Of a DNA stretch of 64,000 nt, positions 1 to 12,055 are shown one piece after another. The DNA is from Triglochin maritima. Lineage: Eukaryota > Streptophyta > Magnoliopsida > Alismatales > Juncaginaceae. Positions within the stretch are counted from its first letter, which is position 1; every line of letters starts with the position of its first letter. The position numbers were made by a program, and so were the translations under genes. The DNA lies in NCBI GenBank assembly GCA_963682175.1, contig OY821789.1, forward strand, positions 5,580,001 through 5,644,000, in the 5' to 3' direction. The notes beneath the pieces are model-generated. The model saw only the letters and a program-made list of their open reading frames with translations. It had not been told where the DNA came from and made no database searches.

Positions 1-330
1 ATGGTTAGGAATTGGTCATTCTCAAAAGGTCTTGCATATTGTTTAAGCACTGTGCTTTTTTATAATCTGAGTGAAGCTATGAAAAACATAATAAGTGATA
101 ATCCACGTAATGAAGATAAAATAAGATTATCTAAAAGTTGAGACATAACGAAATACTAACACCAAAATAAGAGATCCAGGATGACACGAACACATTTAAA
201 AGATTTTGGAGTGATTTTTTAATGATTTATGATAAGCAACTATACCCAAAGTGGTTAACAAAATTAACGGTGAAGATGTGTACCAACATCCATTAATATA
301 TTTTGATGGTGGCAACTAAGGTGGACTGTA
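1..330. other. Intergenic, no gene seen
   Basis: AT-rich sequence with no extended coding frame, terminal repeat or RNA gene that I can recognise. It ends at the target duplication of the MITE that follows. Confidence 0.5.
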
Positions 331-338
331 CAAAGAAG

Positions 339-598
339 TAGGGGTGAGCATCCGGTCCGGATCGGATCGGATTTTTATCCGAGGTCCGGACCGAAGACCG
401 GACCGGACCAGATGATCGTGGACTGAAGACCGGACCGGACCGAATCGGTCCAGTCCGGTCAAAAACCGAATTTTTATAAAGAAAAAACAAAAAAAACCGG
501 TCCAGACCCAAATTTCCCGAACCGAAACCCGGACCGGACCGGACCGAACCAACATTTTCCGGACCGAACCCGGACCAGACCGGGTTTTGCTCTCCCTA
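339..598. mobile_element. hAT-type MITE with CCGGACC-rich interior
   Basis: A 260-bp element is bounded by imperfect inverted ends: TAGGGGTGAGCA on the left and, read from the other strand, TAGGGAGAGCA on the right. It is flanked by the exact 8-bp direct repeat CAAAGAAG at 331-338 and 599-606. An 8-bp target duplication with a TAGGG-type end fits the hAT superfamily. The interior is a degenerate iteration of GGTCCGGACC and its complement, giving strong secondary structure and spurious reading frames on the minus strand. No transposase is encoded, so it would depend on an element elsewhere. Confidence 0.82.
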
Positions 599-606
599 CA
601 AAGAAG

Positions 607-1560
607 CATAGTTTTCAACAGTGAAAATCATTTTCCAAATTAGAGCATAAATAACAACGTCCGAGCTAACTCCAGATGTCATACTATCTCTCTCTGTCAC
701 GTTACAATCTCTCTCTGTTACGTCAGTTCAACTCACCCACACAAAAAAAACCTAATCATGTCGAAAAACACCATATATTTTCTCCCATCTACGTCATTTG
801 GGGATCAATCTTGAGTAAAACATATAAAAAATCACAAAAAAATCTACAAACTCAAAACAAATAAAAAACATATTTTCAGAAGAAGAAAAAATTAAAAAAT
901 AAATTTATATACTTTTAAAATGAATTTTTAATATTTTTGAGAAATTAACACTTCCCTTGTTCTTAAAGTAAAGTACTGAAACTCGTGTAAGTACAGTTAA
1001 TGGAACTTCTAGAATTCTACCAATTTTTTTAAAACTTTCTTCAAATTTATCATTTAGAAATCATTCTAGAAATCTAATTCTCTCGTTTCCTCAACGTAAT
1101 AAAAAACCAGTCCACCCTAGTTAGTCACACCCTAAGGACATGTTTCAATGGGCTAACTTAGCGTTACATTATGAAGTGAGTTATTTTTAGATAATTTGTA
1201 TAGATATTTGTCAACGAGAATTTGTCAATTAGTCGGTGCAAATCGATCTAAGTATTTTGATTTTTTTAAAGGACTTTTTTGAAGCCTATATATACTTAAT
1301 TCTGAAAGCCCAAAACTATACCCTGCACTAGCCCATATTTACCTAAACCTCTATTCGAGGCCCACCAATTGATTGAAGCCCAAATGGAAATGGTAACCAC
1401 CACTAAACACCAAATCAGACAAAAATACCAATTTTGTCCCAAACGATAAAAAAATGAAATATAAATCTAATATTCAGAAATCCACCTATCAATCTGTCAA
1501 ACATGGAAGTAACAACCATATTGTTCTTAATAAATTGCCTTACTTACACTTTAAACCTAT
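607..1560. other. Intergenic, no gene seen
   Basis: AT-rich DNA with several poly-A and poly-T runs. I see no coding exon, RNA gene or repeat boundary before the LTR at 1561. Confidence 0.5.
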
Positions 1561-1787
1561 TGTAATGATCACAATCTTAGGGAGAACAAAATAAATCTCT
1601 TCCTCACTTGATATACAAATGTGGAGGAATGTATTTATAGATTATATGTGTATATTTAACAGTATGAGACTATAATACTTGAATTACATATGTATACAAT
1701 AGTTTAAATCAAGTTTGTTCTAATGGAAAATAATCATAGTGGGTTGGACTTCATTTGTGTGGGCCTGAACAGTCTTCTTGTCTAACA
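1561..1787 (-). repeat. 3' LTR of Copia A
   Basis: 227 bp, beginning TGTAATGATC and ending TCTAACA on the plus strand, so TG...CA when read on the element's own strand. It matches 7626-7864 over most of its length. The adjacent sequence 1788-1800, read on the minus strand, is the purine-rich plus-strand priming tract. Confidence 0.88.
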
Positions 1788-2284
1788 TTCTCCCGCAAGT
1801 GAATTGAGGAGGATCCCAGATTGAGCTTGGACCGAAGATAACTGAATCGGCATGTTGAAAGTGGTTTGGTTAGTTAGTCCGCCAGTTGGTCCTGGGTTCA
1901 TACAAAACGAACATCCAGTTGCTTGGTCACGACCCGTTCTCCTACAAAGTGAAAATCAATCTCAACATGCTTGGTGTGAGCGTGGAGATTCAGATTAGAA
2001 GCTAGGTAGGTAGTGCTGAGATTGTCACACCAAAGAATAGGAGTAATTTTTGGTAAACCAAGTTCATCGAGAAGATTCTGAATCAAGATTAGCTCTATAG
2101 TGGCATGAGAAACTCCCCGGAATTCTGCTTTCAGTGCTAGATTTGGCCACAGTAGGTTGTTTGCGAGATTTTCAGGAAACAAGGTTGCGACCCATGAAGA
2201 TGCAAAAGCTTGTTGTGGAACGTCGGTCATCTGGATCACTGGCCCAATCTGCATCTGAGAAGGCAAATAAGTCATGGAGAGAAT

Positions 2285-3381
2285 TGTTGGCTTTTTGGCC
2301 TTAATCTATTGTTTTGATGATTTAATTAACCTAATCTTAATTATGATCATGTAGAGTAGCACACATATTGCATTGCATATATATTGCTTTGTGCTAACCT
2401 CTACAGGTGATCAAGACTCAAGGAAGAAAGGAAATCAAGTCAAGACATGTAATCAAGCTTATTTGAAGACATGTATTTTGTATTTCTTTGAGTCTTTAGG
2501 AACTTGTGTATTTTGAGCATACTTGAGATAAAATCAACTTAAACACACACTAGGTTCATTATAGAAGTCACACACGAAATTTCACATAATTTGGACTTCA
2601 ATAGATCACTCAAACTTAGACCGGAAAACACTAAACCTGAACCCTAATTGTCTGCCCACATTCGGTCGACCGCAACATGCCGTTCGGTCGACCGTATCCT
2701 TAACAAACCTAAGCGTTCGGTCGACCGTTTCACCTTTCGGTCGACCGTTTTTGGACAGATTTGCAGCCTGATTTTCTGCTTTGTGTGCTTTGCACAAAAC
2801 CCAATCAAATCTTGTCCCAACGGCTCTATTCTCTCTAATGCCTATATAAGGAGTTGTAAAACACATTTTAACAAAACTCTCCCACTACAAACTTGTCCCA
2901 AACTTTAGAAAGAATCTCAAACACTCCAAACCTCAATTTCCACACTTTAGTGATCAATTCCTTAATCCTACTCAAGTGTGCTCAAGATTTAGAGAGTGTT
3001 GTTCCACTCAACCTTTGTTCAAGAAGCAAGGACTTCGGTGAAAGCCTGAAATGTTCCTCTCGGATTGTGAGAGAAGAAAGTCAAGCTCGCGAGGTTGTTC
3101 GCGGAGTTTGTTTTGTAAAAGGCGTTCTCTCCCGGCCCGAAACGGGGAGTGGTTAGTGAAGACGTAGGCGGAGCTCGCGGAGTCGAGCGGAGCTTACAAG
3201 AGAGGACTAGGACCCGGGTGGCGTGCCGAACCTCTATAAATCCCCCGTGTGCTTGTGGTTTGCATTTTCTATTCCCTACTTGCTTGTTTGTTTTTAATTC
3301 CGTTGTGCATATCTTGATTGCTTAAACAAGTAGGTAGTTAGCCTTAATTGTGGACTCATAGACCCACATGATCCTCAAACA
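2285..3381 (+). mobile_element. Solo LTR of a second (probably Copia/SIRE-like) family
   Basis: A 1097-bp unit starts TGTTGG and ends AAACA, flanked by the exact 5-bp repeat AGAAT at 2280-2284 and 3382-3386. It interrupts Copia A's RT/RNase H region in the opposite orientation. A TATA box (CTATATAAGG, about 2842) and the downstream GC-richer stretch suggest transcription on the plus strand. No internal domain remains, so it is most simply the product of LTR-LTR recombination after insertion. The family assignment is by LTR style only. Confidence 0.88.
2663..2747. repeat. Four perfect CGGTCGACCG palindromes in solo LTR
   Basis: The 10-bp palindrome occurs exactly at 2663-2672, 2685-2694, 2718-2727 and 2738-2747, each preceded by TT. 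The array lies about 100 bp upstream of the TATA box near 2842. Degenerate versions occur in the other LTRs of this window. Confidence 0.9.
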
Positions 3382-6083
3382 AGAATCACTGGATGATTTA
3401 AAAATATATAAGTCATCATTAATGGAGTGTTTAAGATAGCGTAAAATACGTTTGACATTAGTCCAATGTTCAGTTGTTGGTTTATGCATATATTGACAAA
3501 CTTGGTTAACGGGATACGCAAGATGAGGACGTGTAATAGTTATATATTGTAAAGAAACTACGGTACTCTGATACAAAAAAGCATCATCAAAGGGTGTGCC
3601 AATATATTTAGATAACTTGACTGATAAAGAACTAGGTGTACTAATTGGTTTGGTAGTATGCATGTTAGTGCGAAAAAGAAGATCATGGATATACTTATGT
3701 TGAGAAAGAAAATTTTCATTGTGATTTGAATGAATTTCAATACCAACAAAGTAATTTAAATTTCCAAGATCCTTCATAGAAAATGTGGTATTAAGGTCAG
3801 ATATCACCTGATTGATAAGTTGTGAAGAGCTGCCTGTAAGAATGATATCATCAACATAAACTAGCATCAAAAGCACATGTTGTCCCTGTTTAAGCATGAA
3901 TAAGGAGGGATCAGACTTCATGGGGTTAAATCCAAGAGATTTTAACCTTTCAGCAAGTCTAGTAAACCATGCACGAGGAGCATGTTTAAGACCATATAAA
4001 GCTTTGTGTAGTTTGCATATATGATGTGGATGTGAGGATCTGAAAAACCTGGAGGTTGAACCATAAATACATTTTCTTGTAGTAAACCATGAAGAAAGGC
4101 ATTGCTCACATCTAGTTGCCTGATAGGTTAGTTTTTGGAGAAGGCAATATTCATCACAACACGAATAGTGACAGGTTTAACAACTGGACTAAAGGTTTCA
4201 TGAAAGTCCAAACCTTCTTCCTGATCAAAATCTTTGGCAACAAGACGAGCTTTGTAGCGATGAACACTACCATCAGGATTTCGTTAAATTTTTAAAACCT
4301 ATTTACAACTTATAATATTGATAGTAAAGGTATGAGGAATAAGTGTCCAGGTCCCATTCTTAATCAGAGCATTATATTCATCATTCATAGCTAAACGCCA
4401 ACGCCTATCCTTAATAGCCTAGGAATAATATGTGGGTTCAATTTCTTCTAGTGTTTGAGAGACTTAAAGGATGTTTGGAAGCATTAAAAACTCGATGGTC
4501 AGGGAAACGTTTAGGTTGCCTAGTATGATCTCTGGTGCGAGTGGTCATATGATGAATGAGTGTGGGGTTGGTTTTATCTGCTAGTGGTGGAGTATCCATT
4601 GAGGAGGGAGGTTGTGGTATAGGGTCTAGGATTACTGGTGATGTGGGATCTGAGTTGACTGGTGGTGGAGCTATAGTAGGAGGCACTGGAACATTCTGAT
4701 TAGCTATGTCAGATATAGGTTGTGGGATGATAGAAGATATCATGTCTCGACAACCAAAGTCCACATGTTTATGCTTATGAACATCATTTTTAATGGGATA
4801 TTTTGTTCACCAAAAATAACATTGCGAGCAATATACATGCGTCTAGATGCAAGATCAAAATATTTATATTCACGATGAGAGAAGTTGTATCCCAAAAAAA
4901 AACATTGTTCTGATCATGGTTGTAACATATTGTTCATATAAGGTCGAAGACAAGGAAAACAAGCACAACCAAATACCTTTAAAATGTTATAATCTGGTTT
5001 AAAGCCAAAAGGTTTTTCAAAAGGACATCTGTTGTTACTAACAAGAGAGGGTAAACGATTAATAAGAAACACTGCAGTACTAAATGAATCATCCCAAAAT
5101 GAATTAGGTGCAGAAGCGTGACGAAGAAGTGTTAAGCCCATATCAACAATATGTCTATGCTTACGTTGAACTGCACCATTTTGCTCATGAGTATAGGGAC
5201 ATGAAAGTCGATGAACAATGCCATGAGTACTCAAAAAATCAGAGAATGAACGATATTCACCACCCCAATCACTCTAAAAACTTTTAATTTTTGTAGAAAA
5301 GTAATTTTCAACCTAAGTTTCGAAACGTTTAAACACATAGAAAAAACGTCTGATTTGCATGTAATGGGAAAAGGCAGACATATTTATTGAAATCATCAAT
5401 GATACTAACATAGTATATGTGACCATTTCGAGAAATAACAGGGGAAGGACCCCTAACATCAAAATATATCAATTGTAAAGGAACAATACTTATTGAATTA
5501 GTAGAATAAAATGGAAGTTTATTGTTCTTAATAGTTGGACAAGTATCACAGTAAGGAGAAGGATTAGATTGAGTTACTGGTAGATCATTTTGATGGAGGA
5601 CAGATCAAATGACCTGATCGGAAGGATGACCAAGTATGTTTTGCCATGTATTCAACTTAACCCTTTCACCAAGTAAGACCAAACGAGAACTAGATGAATC
5701 TGTAAGATGTAATCGATAAAGCCCTTTTTCACGTTGTCCCTAGAGTAGAACTTGACCCGTAAGGAGGTCCTTCACAAAACAATAACGAGGATAAAATTCA
5801 AAATAAACATTATTATCCGTAGTGAATTGGGCAACACTTAATAATTTTCGAGTAAATGATGGAACAAAAAATATTTGATGCATGCGAAGAGATCGTTTAG
5901 TAAAAGAAATAGTAAAGGACCCAGTTTTTAAGATAGGCAAACCTGAACCGTTTGTAGTGCGAATGAGGTCATTCCCCGTACACTCAGCCGATGTTTGGAA
6001 ACTACCAGTGTCATTGGTCAGACGATTTGTGGGATCCGAATCCGGATATCAGGCATCGTCTGAGACTTGACAGGCAGAAGTAA

Positions 6084-6878
6084 TCATGGCAGAGAGATTA
6101 GAAAGGGGTTGAATGGACTAATCAAACCTTTTGTAGCATTGCAAGGCAAAATGAAATGGTTTGTTGCATATTTGACAATAAACACGTGGTCGGTTGGAAG
6201 AATCAATGCTCTGTTGCGAAGATCGTCCACCTGGTTGTCCAGAGGAGTTGGTATTTTTGAAGCAACCACGACCTCTGTTGTTGTGACCAGAGCGTGCACC
6301 AGTTGACTGATCTCGATTGTTGCTTTTAACAGCATTAGCAATAGCATCTCCGACGGTATTTTGATCAAGTCGGATCTTATGGGTAAGTAACATGCTATGA
6401 AGATCTGCCAGTGAGAGATCATCAAAACGAGTAGTAACAAAAGTGACAAAAGGATCGTACTCAAAACCAAGACCAGACAATATCTGTAATACTAGATCAA
6501 CATCACTTACTGGATTAGCAACAACAACAAGATTATCATAAATAGATTTCATTTTTTGAAGATAAGCATTCATGGAAAGGTCTGCTTTTTAGTGGTTTGA
6601 AGTTGAAGACGAAGATGGATTATACGGGAGCGAGATTGGGAAGCAAAGAGTTTCTCCAATGTCGTCCATAGAGACCGAGAGGTATGACATCCAACTACAT
6701 CACCAAGAACTTCTATTGTTAAAGAAGCAAGGAGCCAACCTAATAGAAGTTGGTCTTGCTTTTGCCAAAACACAAAGGAAGGATTATCTTTAGAAGTAAT
6801 ATAATCAGTCTTAGTAAGGCATTGCGGTGGAGAAGCATGGGATCCATCCAAAAACCCAAAGAGGTCATCCTTTGACAA
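6084..6878 (-). pseudogene. Copia A gag remnant
   Basis: The minus strand from 6878 encodes the N-terminal half of a Copia gag (SFVFWQKQDQLLLGWLLASL, SLWTTLEKLFASQSRSRI). A frameshift near 6573 is followed by the C-terminal half (YLQKMKSIYDNL, LVLQILSGLGFEYDPFV) and a zinc knuckle, CX2CX4HX4C, at the end (CQICNKPFHFALQC). The knuckle keeps all four metal ligands but not the usual glycine before His. The gag would package the element's RNA; here it is broken by the frameshift. Confidence 0.85.
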
Positions 6879-7609
6879 TAGGTAGGATCTGAGATCTCCG
6901 GAGGAGATAGTTGTCGTGGTCCAGCCGAATGTGAATAGGAAAGGAAGGGTTCGATACTAGTGAATGGGGCGTTAGATTTGTAGAATATGTTGTAGTGTTA
7001 TTAACATTAAACAAGGTTGTCATAGTAACTGATCAAGAACCACACAAAAAAACAAATAATACAAGGAAGAAAGAAAGAGAAAAAAAATTGTTCAGAAGAG
7101 TCTAAAGAAAAACGTAGTCTGATATTCTGACAAGATCAAGGCAGACAAAAAATTACCCACAATATGATCGTTTATGTATATATAAAACATACCAACAAAG
7201 TTTAGATGCATGGAAGTGTAAAAAAACTTAAGAAGTTACACAATCTGTGAGTAACAAAGAGAAGAGGGAAAAAACCAAGAAAAATCCAGGAAAAAAAAAC
7301 TTTAAAAAATTGATCTCTAAAAATAGCTACAGAAGCACACGAGAGAAAGAAGAGAAGAAAACAATATCCAGTAGTTCTTGTTCTTGTAGTGCCGTAGTAG
7401 GCTCTTTGAAAGAGCACAAAGAAGGTAAGAAGAAGAAACGAAAGAACTAACCAGGACACAAGAAAACTAAAAATAAGCAAGAAAAGTAAAGAAAGATCGG
7501 AGAAGAAGGAGGTTGAGTTTTGCGGTGGTTGAAGTGGAAGCAAGAAGAGGATGATGGGCTGGAATGGGTTTGTTATCGTGGAGACGAAGAAAAAAGACAG
7601 TTAGTTTTT
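6879..7609 (-). other. Copia A untranslated leader
   Basis: Sequence between gag and the primer binding site. It is A/G-rich on the plus strand and shows no domain; long open frames here come from its skewed composition. Confidence 0.6.
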
Positions 7610-7622
7610 GGCTTTGATACCA
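7610..7622 (-). other. Primer binding site of Copia A
   Basis: On the minus strand this reads TGGTATCAAAGCC, immediately after the 5' LTR. It resembles the initiator tRNA-Met site used by most plant Copia and chromovirus elements (usual form TGGTATCAGAGC) with one change. Confidence 0.82.
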
Positions 7623-7625
7623 TAT

Positions 7626-7864
7626 TGTAATGATAACAATCTTATGGAGAACAAAAAAAATCTCTTCCTCACTTGATATACAAATGAGGAGGAGGAATGT
7701 ATTTATAGGATAGTGATTAGATTACATGTGTATATTTAACAGTATGGGACTATAATATGAATTACATAGATATACAATAGTTTAAATCAAGTTTGTTCTA
7801 ATGGAAAATAATCATAGTGGGTTGAGCTTCATTTGCGTGGGCCTGAATAGTCTTCTTGTCTAAC
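7626..7864 (-). repeat. 5' LTR of Copia A
   Basis: About 239 bp matching 1561-1787, with a short insertion near 7694 and a longer AT segment near 7710. The final base of the terminal CA (plus strand TAACA) appears mutated to TAACG. Confidence 0.85.
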
Positions 7865-8214
7865 GAAACTTGTAATGTAACATTATCAATATATATAATA
7901 TCGAAAATAATATATTAAAAAGCGACTTATTTGGTTGATTCAAGAACTACTTTAGTTGTCCAAAACTGCATTCAGGCCAAAGATTGTGTCAATAACGCGA
8001 AAAACTACGGTAAGTGATTTTCGAAGTCAAATGGAAAACATAAGAAAATAGATCTAGTGGCAAACAATTTTCTTTTAACAGAATTCTATTATCTGTGAAT
8101 ATTTCGACAAATATATTCCGGACGGTTTGGATATCAAACACGGATGACCAATGACGGTCGGTGGATCGAAACGAGAATTCCACTGAATTTGTCTAAGCGA
8201 ACATGAATGGATCA

Positions 8215-8473
8215 CTAGGGGTGTAAACAGGGTGGGTAATACCCGTATACCTGGTCACCCGTCTCGGTCGGGTACAAAAATCATACTCGTTTAAAAATTC
8301 ATATCCATTTACCCTAATACTGTTAAGAAATATTATATGTTTTTATATATTATATTTTTATATATTATATTTTTATATATTATATATTATATCCGCCCCG
8401 TAGGTACAGATATATATTTTTGGCTGGGTATAGCGGGTACAGATATGGGCATACCCAACCCATTTACACCCGT
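8215..8473. mobile_element. hAT-type MITE, second family
   Basis: About 259 bp with inverted ends GGGTGTAAAC (left) and GGGTGTAAAT (right, other strand), extending through GGGTNGGGTA. Flanks ATGGATCA (8207-8214) and ATGGATGA (8474-8481) match at 7 of 8 bases, fitting a hAT 8-bp duplication. The interior is AT-rich with a run of TATATTATAT. There is no coding capacity. Confidence 0.72.
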
Positions 8474-8481
8474 ATGGATGA

Positions 8482-9319
8482 CCGAAATTCCGAACGGGTG
8501 ATTCCAGTTAATAATATCGGTTGATCAAAATGTGTTTGGTTGTCTGTTAAACTAATATCGACGTTCGATTTCCACTACTTTCCAACCTCAAAGGGAAATT
8601 TTTTTTTTGTTAATACTGGAGAATTAGACGAAAAGTGATTCAAATGAAATATCGTTTACTTTGGTTACTTTCTCCCGAATTCGGAGTGCACAAAACCTCC
8701 CAAAAACTTCAACAAAAACGACAACGACATTCGGAGCAAAGCAAATTCCGTGTCAAACAACTCGTTCACAAAATCCAAAATCCTAAACCAAACGACAGAT
8801 AAGAAAGAAGACAAGGTCGTGAGGAATTTGGCTCTCATCTCACTATTTTCTCTTCCCCTTCCGACCATTATTCACGTGTGCGTGTCGTCGTTTATCTTGA
8901 CCACCATTGATTAGGTCTTAGTCAACATTAATGTTGTCTCAAACCACGCGCAACTTAATTTCAATGGACAAGTACAATACCATCAAAAGATGTTAGAAAA
9001 GAATTCATATTTTATGCCCAAATCAAGAGAAGAAGACAAACACAAGGATAAAAGAGATCTTCCAAAGGTGACATTCACGTATACGTATAACGATTTCCTT
9101 CGTATGGCTTTTATTCAACGTACAACAAAACCGAAAGAAAAGAGAAAAGGTGTGCTAATCTCCCTCTCTACAAAATTTAGAGACGAGTCTGGCATAATAC
9201 AACAATAAGTGATATCAAAAACTTGAGAGCTATTATTTTTGTAATTAAAGAGAATTACAAAAACATGAAGTAAATGTGCAAAAAATCAAAAAATATTTGG
9301 ATTGACTTGTTGTTGGAGT
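8482..9319. other. Intergenic, 3' side of the WRKY gene
   Basis: No coding exon or repeat boundary recognised. It should contain the WRKY 3' UTR next to 9320. Confidence 0.5.
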
Positions 9320-11913
9320 TCAATCGGAACTCGGCGGATGGTTGTCGCTGCTGCCGTCGCTTTTGTCGCTGGCGGTCGTGGCACTTCCGCTAGCAGGGGT
9401 TGCTTTTGTTTGCTCGTTGGCGTTGGCATTGCCCATTATGGAGGTGATCGCCGCGGCGAGCATGGCAGTGAAGTTGGGGTCTGACGTTAGAGCTGAGATC
9501 GACTCGGCTACGGACGACGACTGCGTCTCCGGCATTTGCAAAGGTGAGAATTTGGATTGGTTTAAGGCTGCGGTTTGTCCAAAAATATGGGAAAGGGCGA
9601 CGGCTGCGGTTGGCGGCCGTTGAGACTGGAACGGACCAGCGAATTGGGTTTGCGCCCGCGAGAGCTGTTCTGCGTTCGGAGTTTTAGTCAGGTCTAATGT
9701 GATCGTCGGAAACGGAGCCGATGCGGATATCGCGAAATTCGGCGAGCACATGTGTGGCGGCAATGTTCGGGGCATGAAGGTTGGGTTGGCAAGTCCATCG
9801 GCGCTCATCATTGAGCCTGATAGCAACATATGAACAGCGCTCGAGGTGGTGTTCGCCATCGGCATAGCGGCCTGAGGGAGAGGGTGGTTGTGGGTGCCTT
9901 CGTAGCTTGTTACTAGGACGCTCTTATCTTCCGAGCAACGTTGAACCTGTTGCGTTCGTTCGATTAACGTATGTTTCATTTAACTCTCCTCTGATAACAT
10001 GTGAAATTTCATATATATATATATATGTATACCTGCTTACGGACTGGGCAGTTGGTGCCCATAGTACACCTGTAATAAGCTCGAGGGGAGGGGTTGCCTT
10101 TTGCCAATTTCTGTCCGTATTTCCTCCAATGACACCCATCAGCAATCTATTATAAACATACCAATGAAACAATACAAACTGATCAAAACTTCCATCGATA
10201 ATGATACATTAAAAATCCTAAATTACTGAAAAATTAAGACGTGAGCAGCGGCGGATCCAAGAATTTTAAATTGGGTGTGCAAGTTATATAATAAAACAGT
10301 AAAATCATTTAAATTGGAATGACACCTTATATACAAAATACATTGTAATATATTGTAACATCCAAAATAAGTTATAAAAGACAATGTCCAAGCCAACGTA
10401 TCGATTGTTCGTTCCCATTTTAAAATAACTCTACAACTGGTTAAGATGATCGAATCTCGATATTTTGAAGTTATCCAAGTATCATCATTATTAATTGATA
10501 GTCGTTCGATGTCAACTGCAAATAACTAGAACATCTGTTTTAGTCGAACCATCAATCATTACGAACATTTTTTGGATGATGGAGTAAGAGAGGAGGATAA
10601 CGGCCGGAGAGAATTTTCGTACGTACCGTGTGTCCTTCGGAACGCGCTCGCACCGACACACGAGCCTTCTTAAGGCTAGTTTCTTGGGCTTGCTCGATGT
10701 CGGCCGCGATCGGTATACCGGCCGCCGAAGAAAAATTTGCACAATTGTTTGAGAACCATTGTGCTTGCAGTGTTGAGTGATCGAGGCCACTATGTTGGAA
10801 TTCCTCCTTCAGCGGTACGATCATGCTGTCGTTATCCGTAGGAGCCGATTGCCGGAGACCACTCAACATGACGTTCTCACTGGCAATGTTCGTTTGCGAT
10901 GCCGAATTCAATGGGGACTCCTTGTCGGTCGAAGAGTTTGGATTCCCATTGCTTTCGACCGCCAGAGCTGGCCGAAGATCTATGAATTGCCGGGTTTCGC
11001 GTTCGTCGTGTTCCTGGCCGCTTACATTCTGATGGAAAATTCGAATCGTAAATTTTAGTTCGCAGTCCAAAAATAAAAAAGAAAAAAGAAAAAGAAAAAG
11101 AAAAGATGGCTATGTGAACTCACCTCGGTGTGAGCTGAAGAGGCAGCTTGGCGTTGAGAGATTTGTTGTGAAACATTGATGTACTCCTTCTGAAGAGCAT
11201 AATACTTACCATTTAGTTCATTTATCCTTGCATGTAACTGTTTGTTCTCATCAAGGACTCGTTTGTAGTCTCCTTGAATTTTGATGAACTGATTGTCGCA
11301 CACACAACAACACCAAAATTAAATCGAAATCAGGTGCTTTCAAAAAAAAAAAAAACTTAATTGTCAAATGATCTTAAGTAATTACCTCGACTTTCCGTTC
11401 CCCTTCTTTGTTGGACGAAATCAGATCTTTTCCTAACGAATTGCTGCTTACATTGTTTACTAGACGCAATCCACTCTGAAAAAAACAAATTCAATAAAAC
11501 TTATGTAAGAATCAATTAATGCAATTAAGCTCATTAGTTATAAACGTTACTCGCTTAAATCCGGCGAGACTCTGGAAGCTTAAGTGAAATTTACAAAATA
11601 AGCACATGATTCCAATGAAGCTTACGTTGATGGTTAGATCCTCCTTTTTGACGCCGAGATCAAGGCTTTTGGAATCCACATCTTTGTGGTTCACCGGCGA
11701 GTTTGACCGGTAAAGCCTCTTATCTCTGTTGAAGAAATCCAGCTCCTTGTGGCTCGTCGGCGAGTACTTGAACCCTCTACTGAACTCCACCGGCACGCCA
11801 GACGTGTTCCTTTTCATCGGCAATTTGGTCGAAAAAGTCGACCCCAAGATGTCCAAAGTAAGACCACCCCCGCCACTTCCACCACCACCGATTCCTACAG
11901 CTTTAGTCTCCAT
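9320..11913 (-). CDS. WRKY transcription factor, group IIb
   Basis: Six coding exons with GT-AG junctions: 11913-11626, 11475-11386, 11288-11124, 11028-10627, 10146-10033 and 9946-9320. All introns are phase 0; the product is 561 aa. Exon 3 (residues 127-181) encodes a probable coiled coil ([20 protein letters not shown]) typical of group IIb. Residues 318-376 form the WRKY domain: WRKYGQK at 322-328, then a CX5CX23HXH zinc finger split after ...PVRKQ by the intron position shared by groups IIa and IIb. It is a nuclear DNA-binding regulator expected to bind W-boxes (TTGAC). The start is the first Met, before a Gly-rich stretch. Two residues are unusual: His replaces the usual Gln just before WRKYGQK, and Ser replaces the Cys of the NPCPRAYYR motif. 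Neither is a zinc ligand. It belongs to the WRKY6/31/42/72-like class; I cannot assign the ortholog. Confidence 0.96.
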
Positions 11914-12049
11914 TATCTCCCAACGTTGTCAAACCTTCCCAACCAAAGCGAAGCAAATATCCACTAGAAGTCTTCAAAACGGTGCAACCATATGGAGTTT
12001 TAAAGCAATGGAAAAGAAAAAAAGTCTACATCTCACATGCAACAAAGAC

Positions 12050-12055
12050 TTGACT
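12050..12055. promoter_or_regulatory. W-box in the WRKY promoter
   Basis: TTGACT matches the W-box consensus TTGAC(C/T) about 140 bp upstream of the WRKY start codon. WRKY genes are often self- or cross-regulated through such sites; function here is inference. TTGACA-type half matches also occur near 11925 and 12392. Confidence 0.45.

Larger units (their letters stand above)
1898..6070 (-). pseudogene. Copia A pol remnant (PR-INT-RT-RNase H)
   Basis: Read on the minus strand from high to low coordinate. 6070-5740 holds protease and pre-integrase sequence; the catalytic triplet reads DSD instead of DSG, with a stop just before it. About 5270-4914 is the integrase C-half (EQNGAVQRKHRHIVD, FWDD, FLINRLPS). 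4764-4438 is the Pro-rich linker. About 4290-3387 is reverse transcriptase with an intact YVDD (LVYVDDIILTG). 2279-1898 is RNase H (SDADWA read in a neighbouring frame, LWCDN, HTKHVEIDFHF). The reading frame runs from FKSSSDS directly into the FSDADWA region if the 1097-bp solo LTR and one copy of its duplication are skipped, so the host ORF was still aligned there at insertion. Several other frameshifts and stops are present. Confidence 0.88.
1561..7864 (-). mobile_element. Decayed Copia LTR retrotransposon (Copia A)
   Basis: Two direct repeats (1561-1787 and 7626-7864) enclose gag, protease, integrase, reverse transcriptase and RNase H remnants in Copia order on the minus strand. Just inside the right LTR the minus strand has a primer binding site resembling the initiator-Met type (TGGTATCAAAGCC); just inside the left LTR it has a purine tract (TTGCGGGAGAA). 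The LTRs differ by small indels, and stops and frameshifts run through the coding region, so the insertion is old and not autonomous. I find no clean 5-bp target duplication (CCTAT on the left, GAAAC or AAACT on the right). A solo LTR of another family sits inside it at 2285-3381. Confidence 0.9.

Noticed and set aside
316..618. Minus-strand frame rich in Arg, Ser, Gly, Pro
   Set aside because: It is an artefact of the GGTCCGGACC repeats in the hAT-type MITE and has no domain.
1556..7869. Target duplication for Copia A
   Set aside because: CCTAT on the left does not match the right flank, and alternative edges did not help.
8990..9208. Small plus-strand frame upstream of the WRKY 3' end
   Set aside because: Lys-rich, no recognised domain, no splice or promoter support.
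10236..10300. AGCGGCGGATCCAAGAATTT in a WRKY intron, similar to some hAT element ends
   Set aside because: No matching opposite end or target duplication found in the intron.
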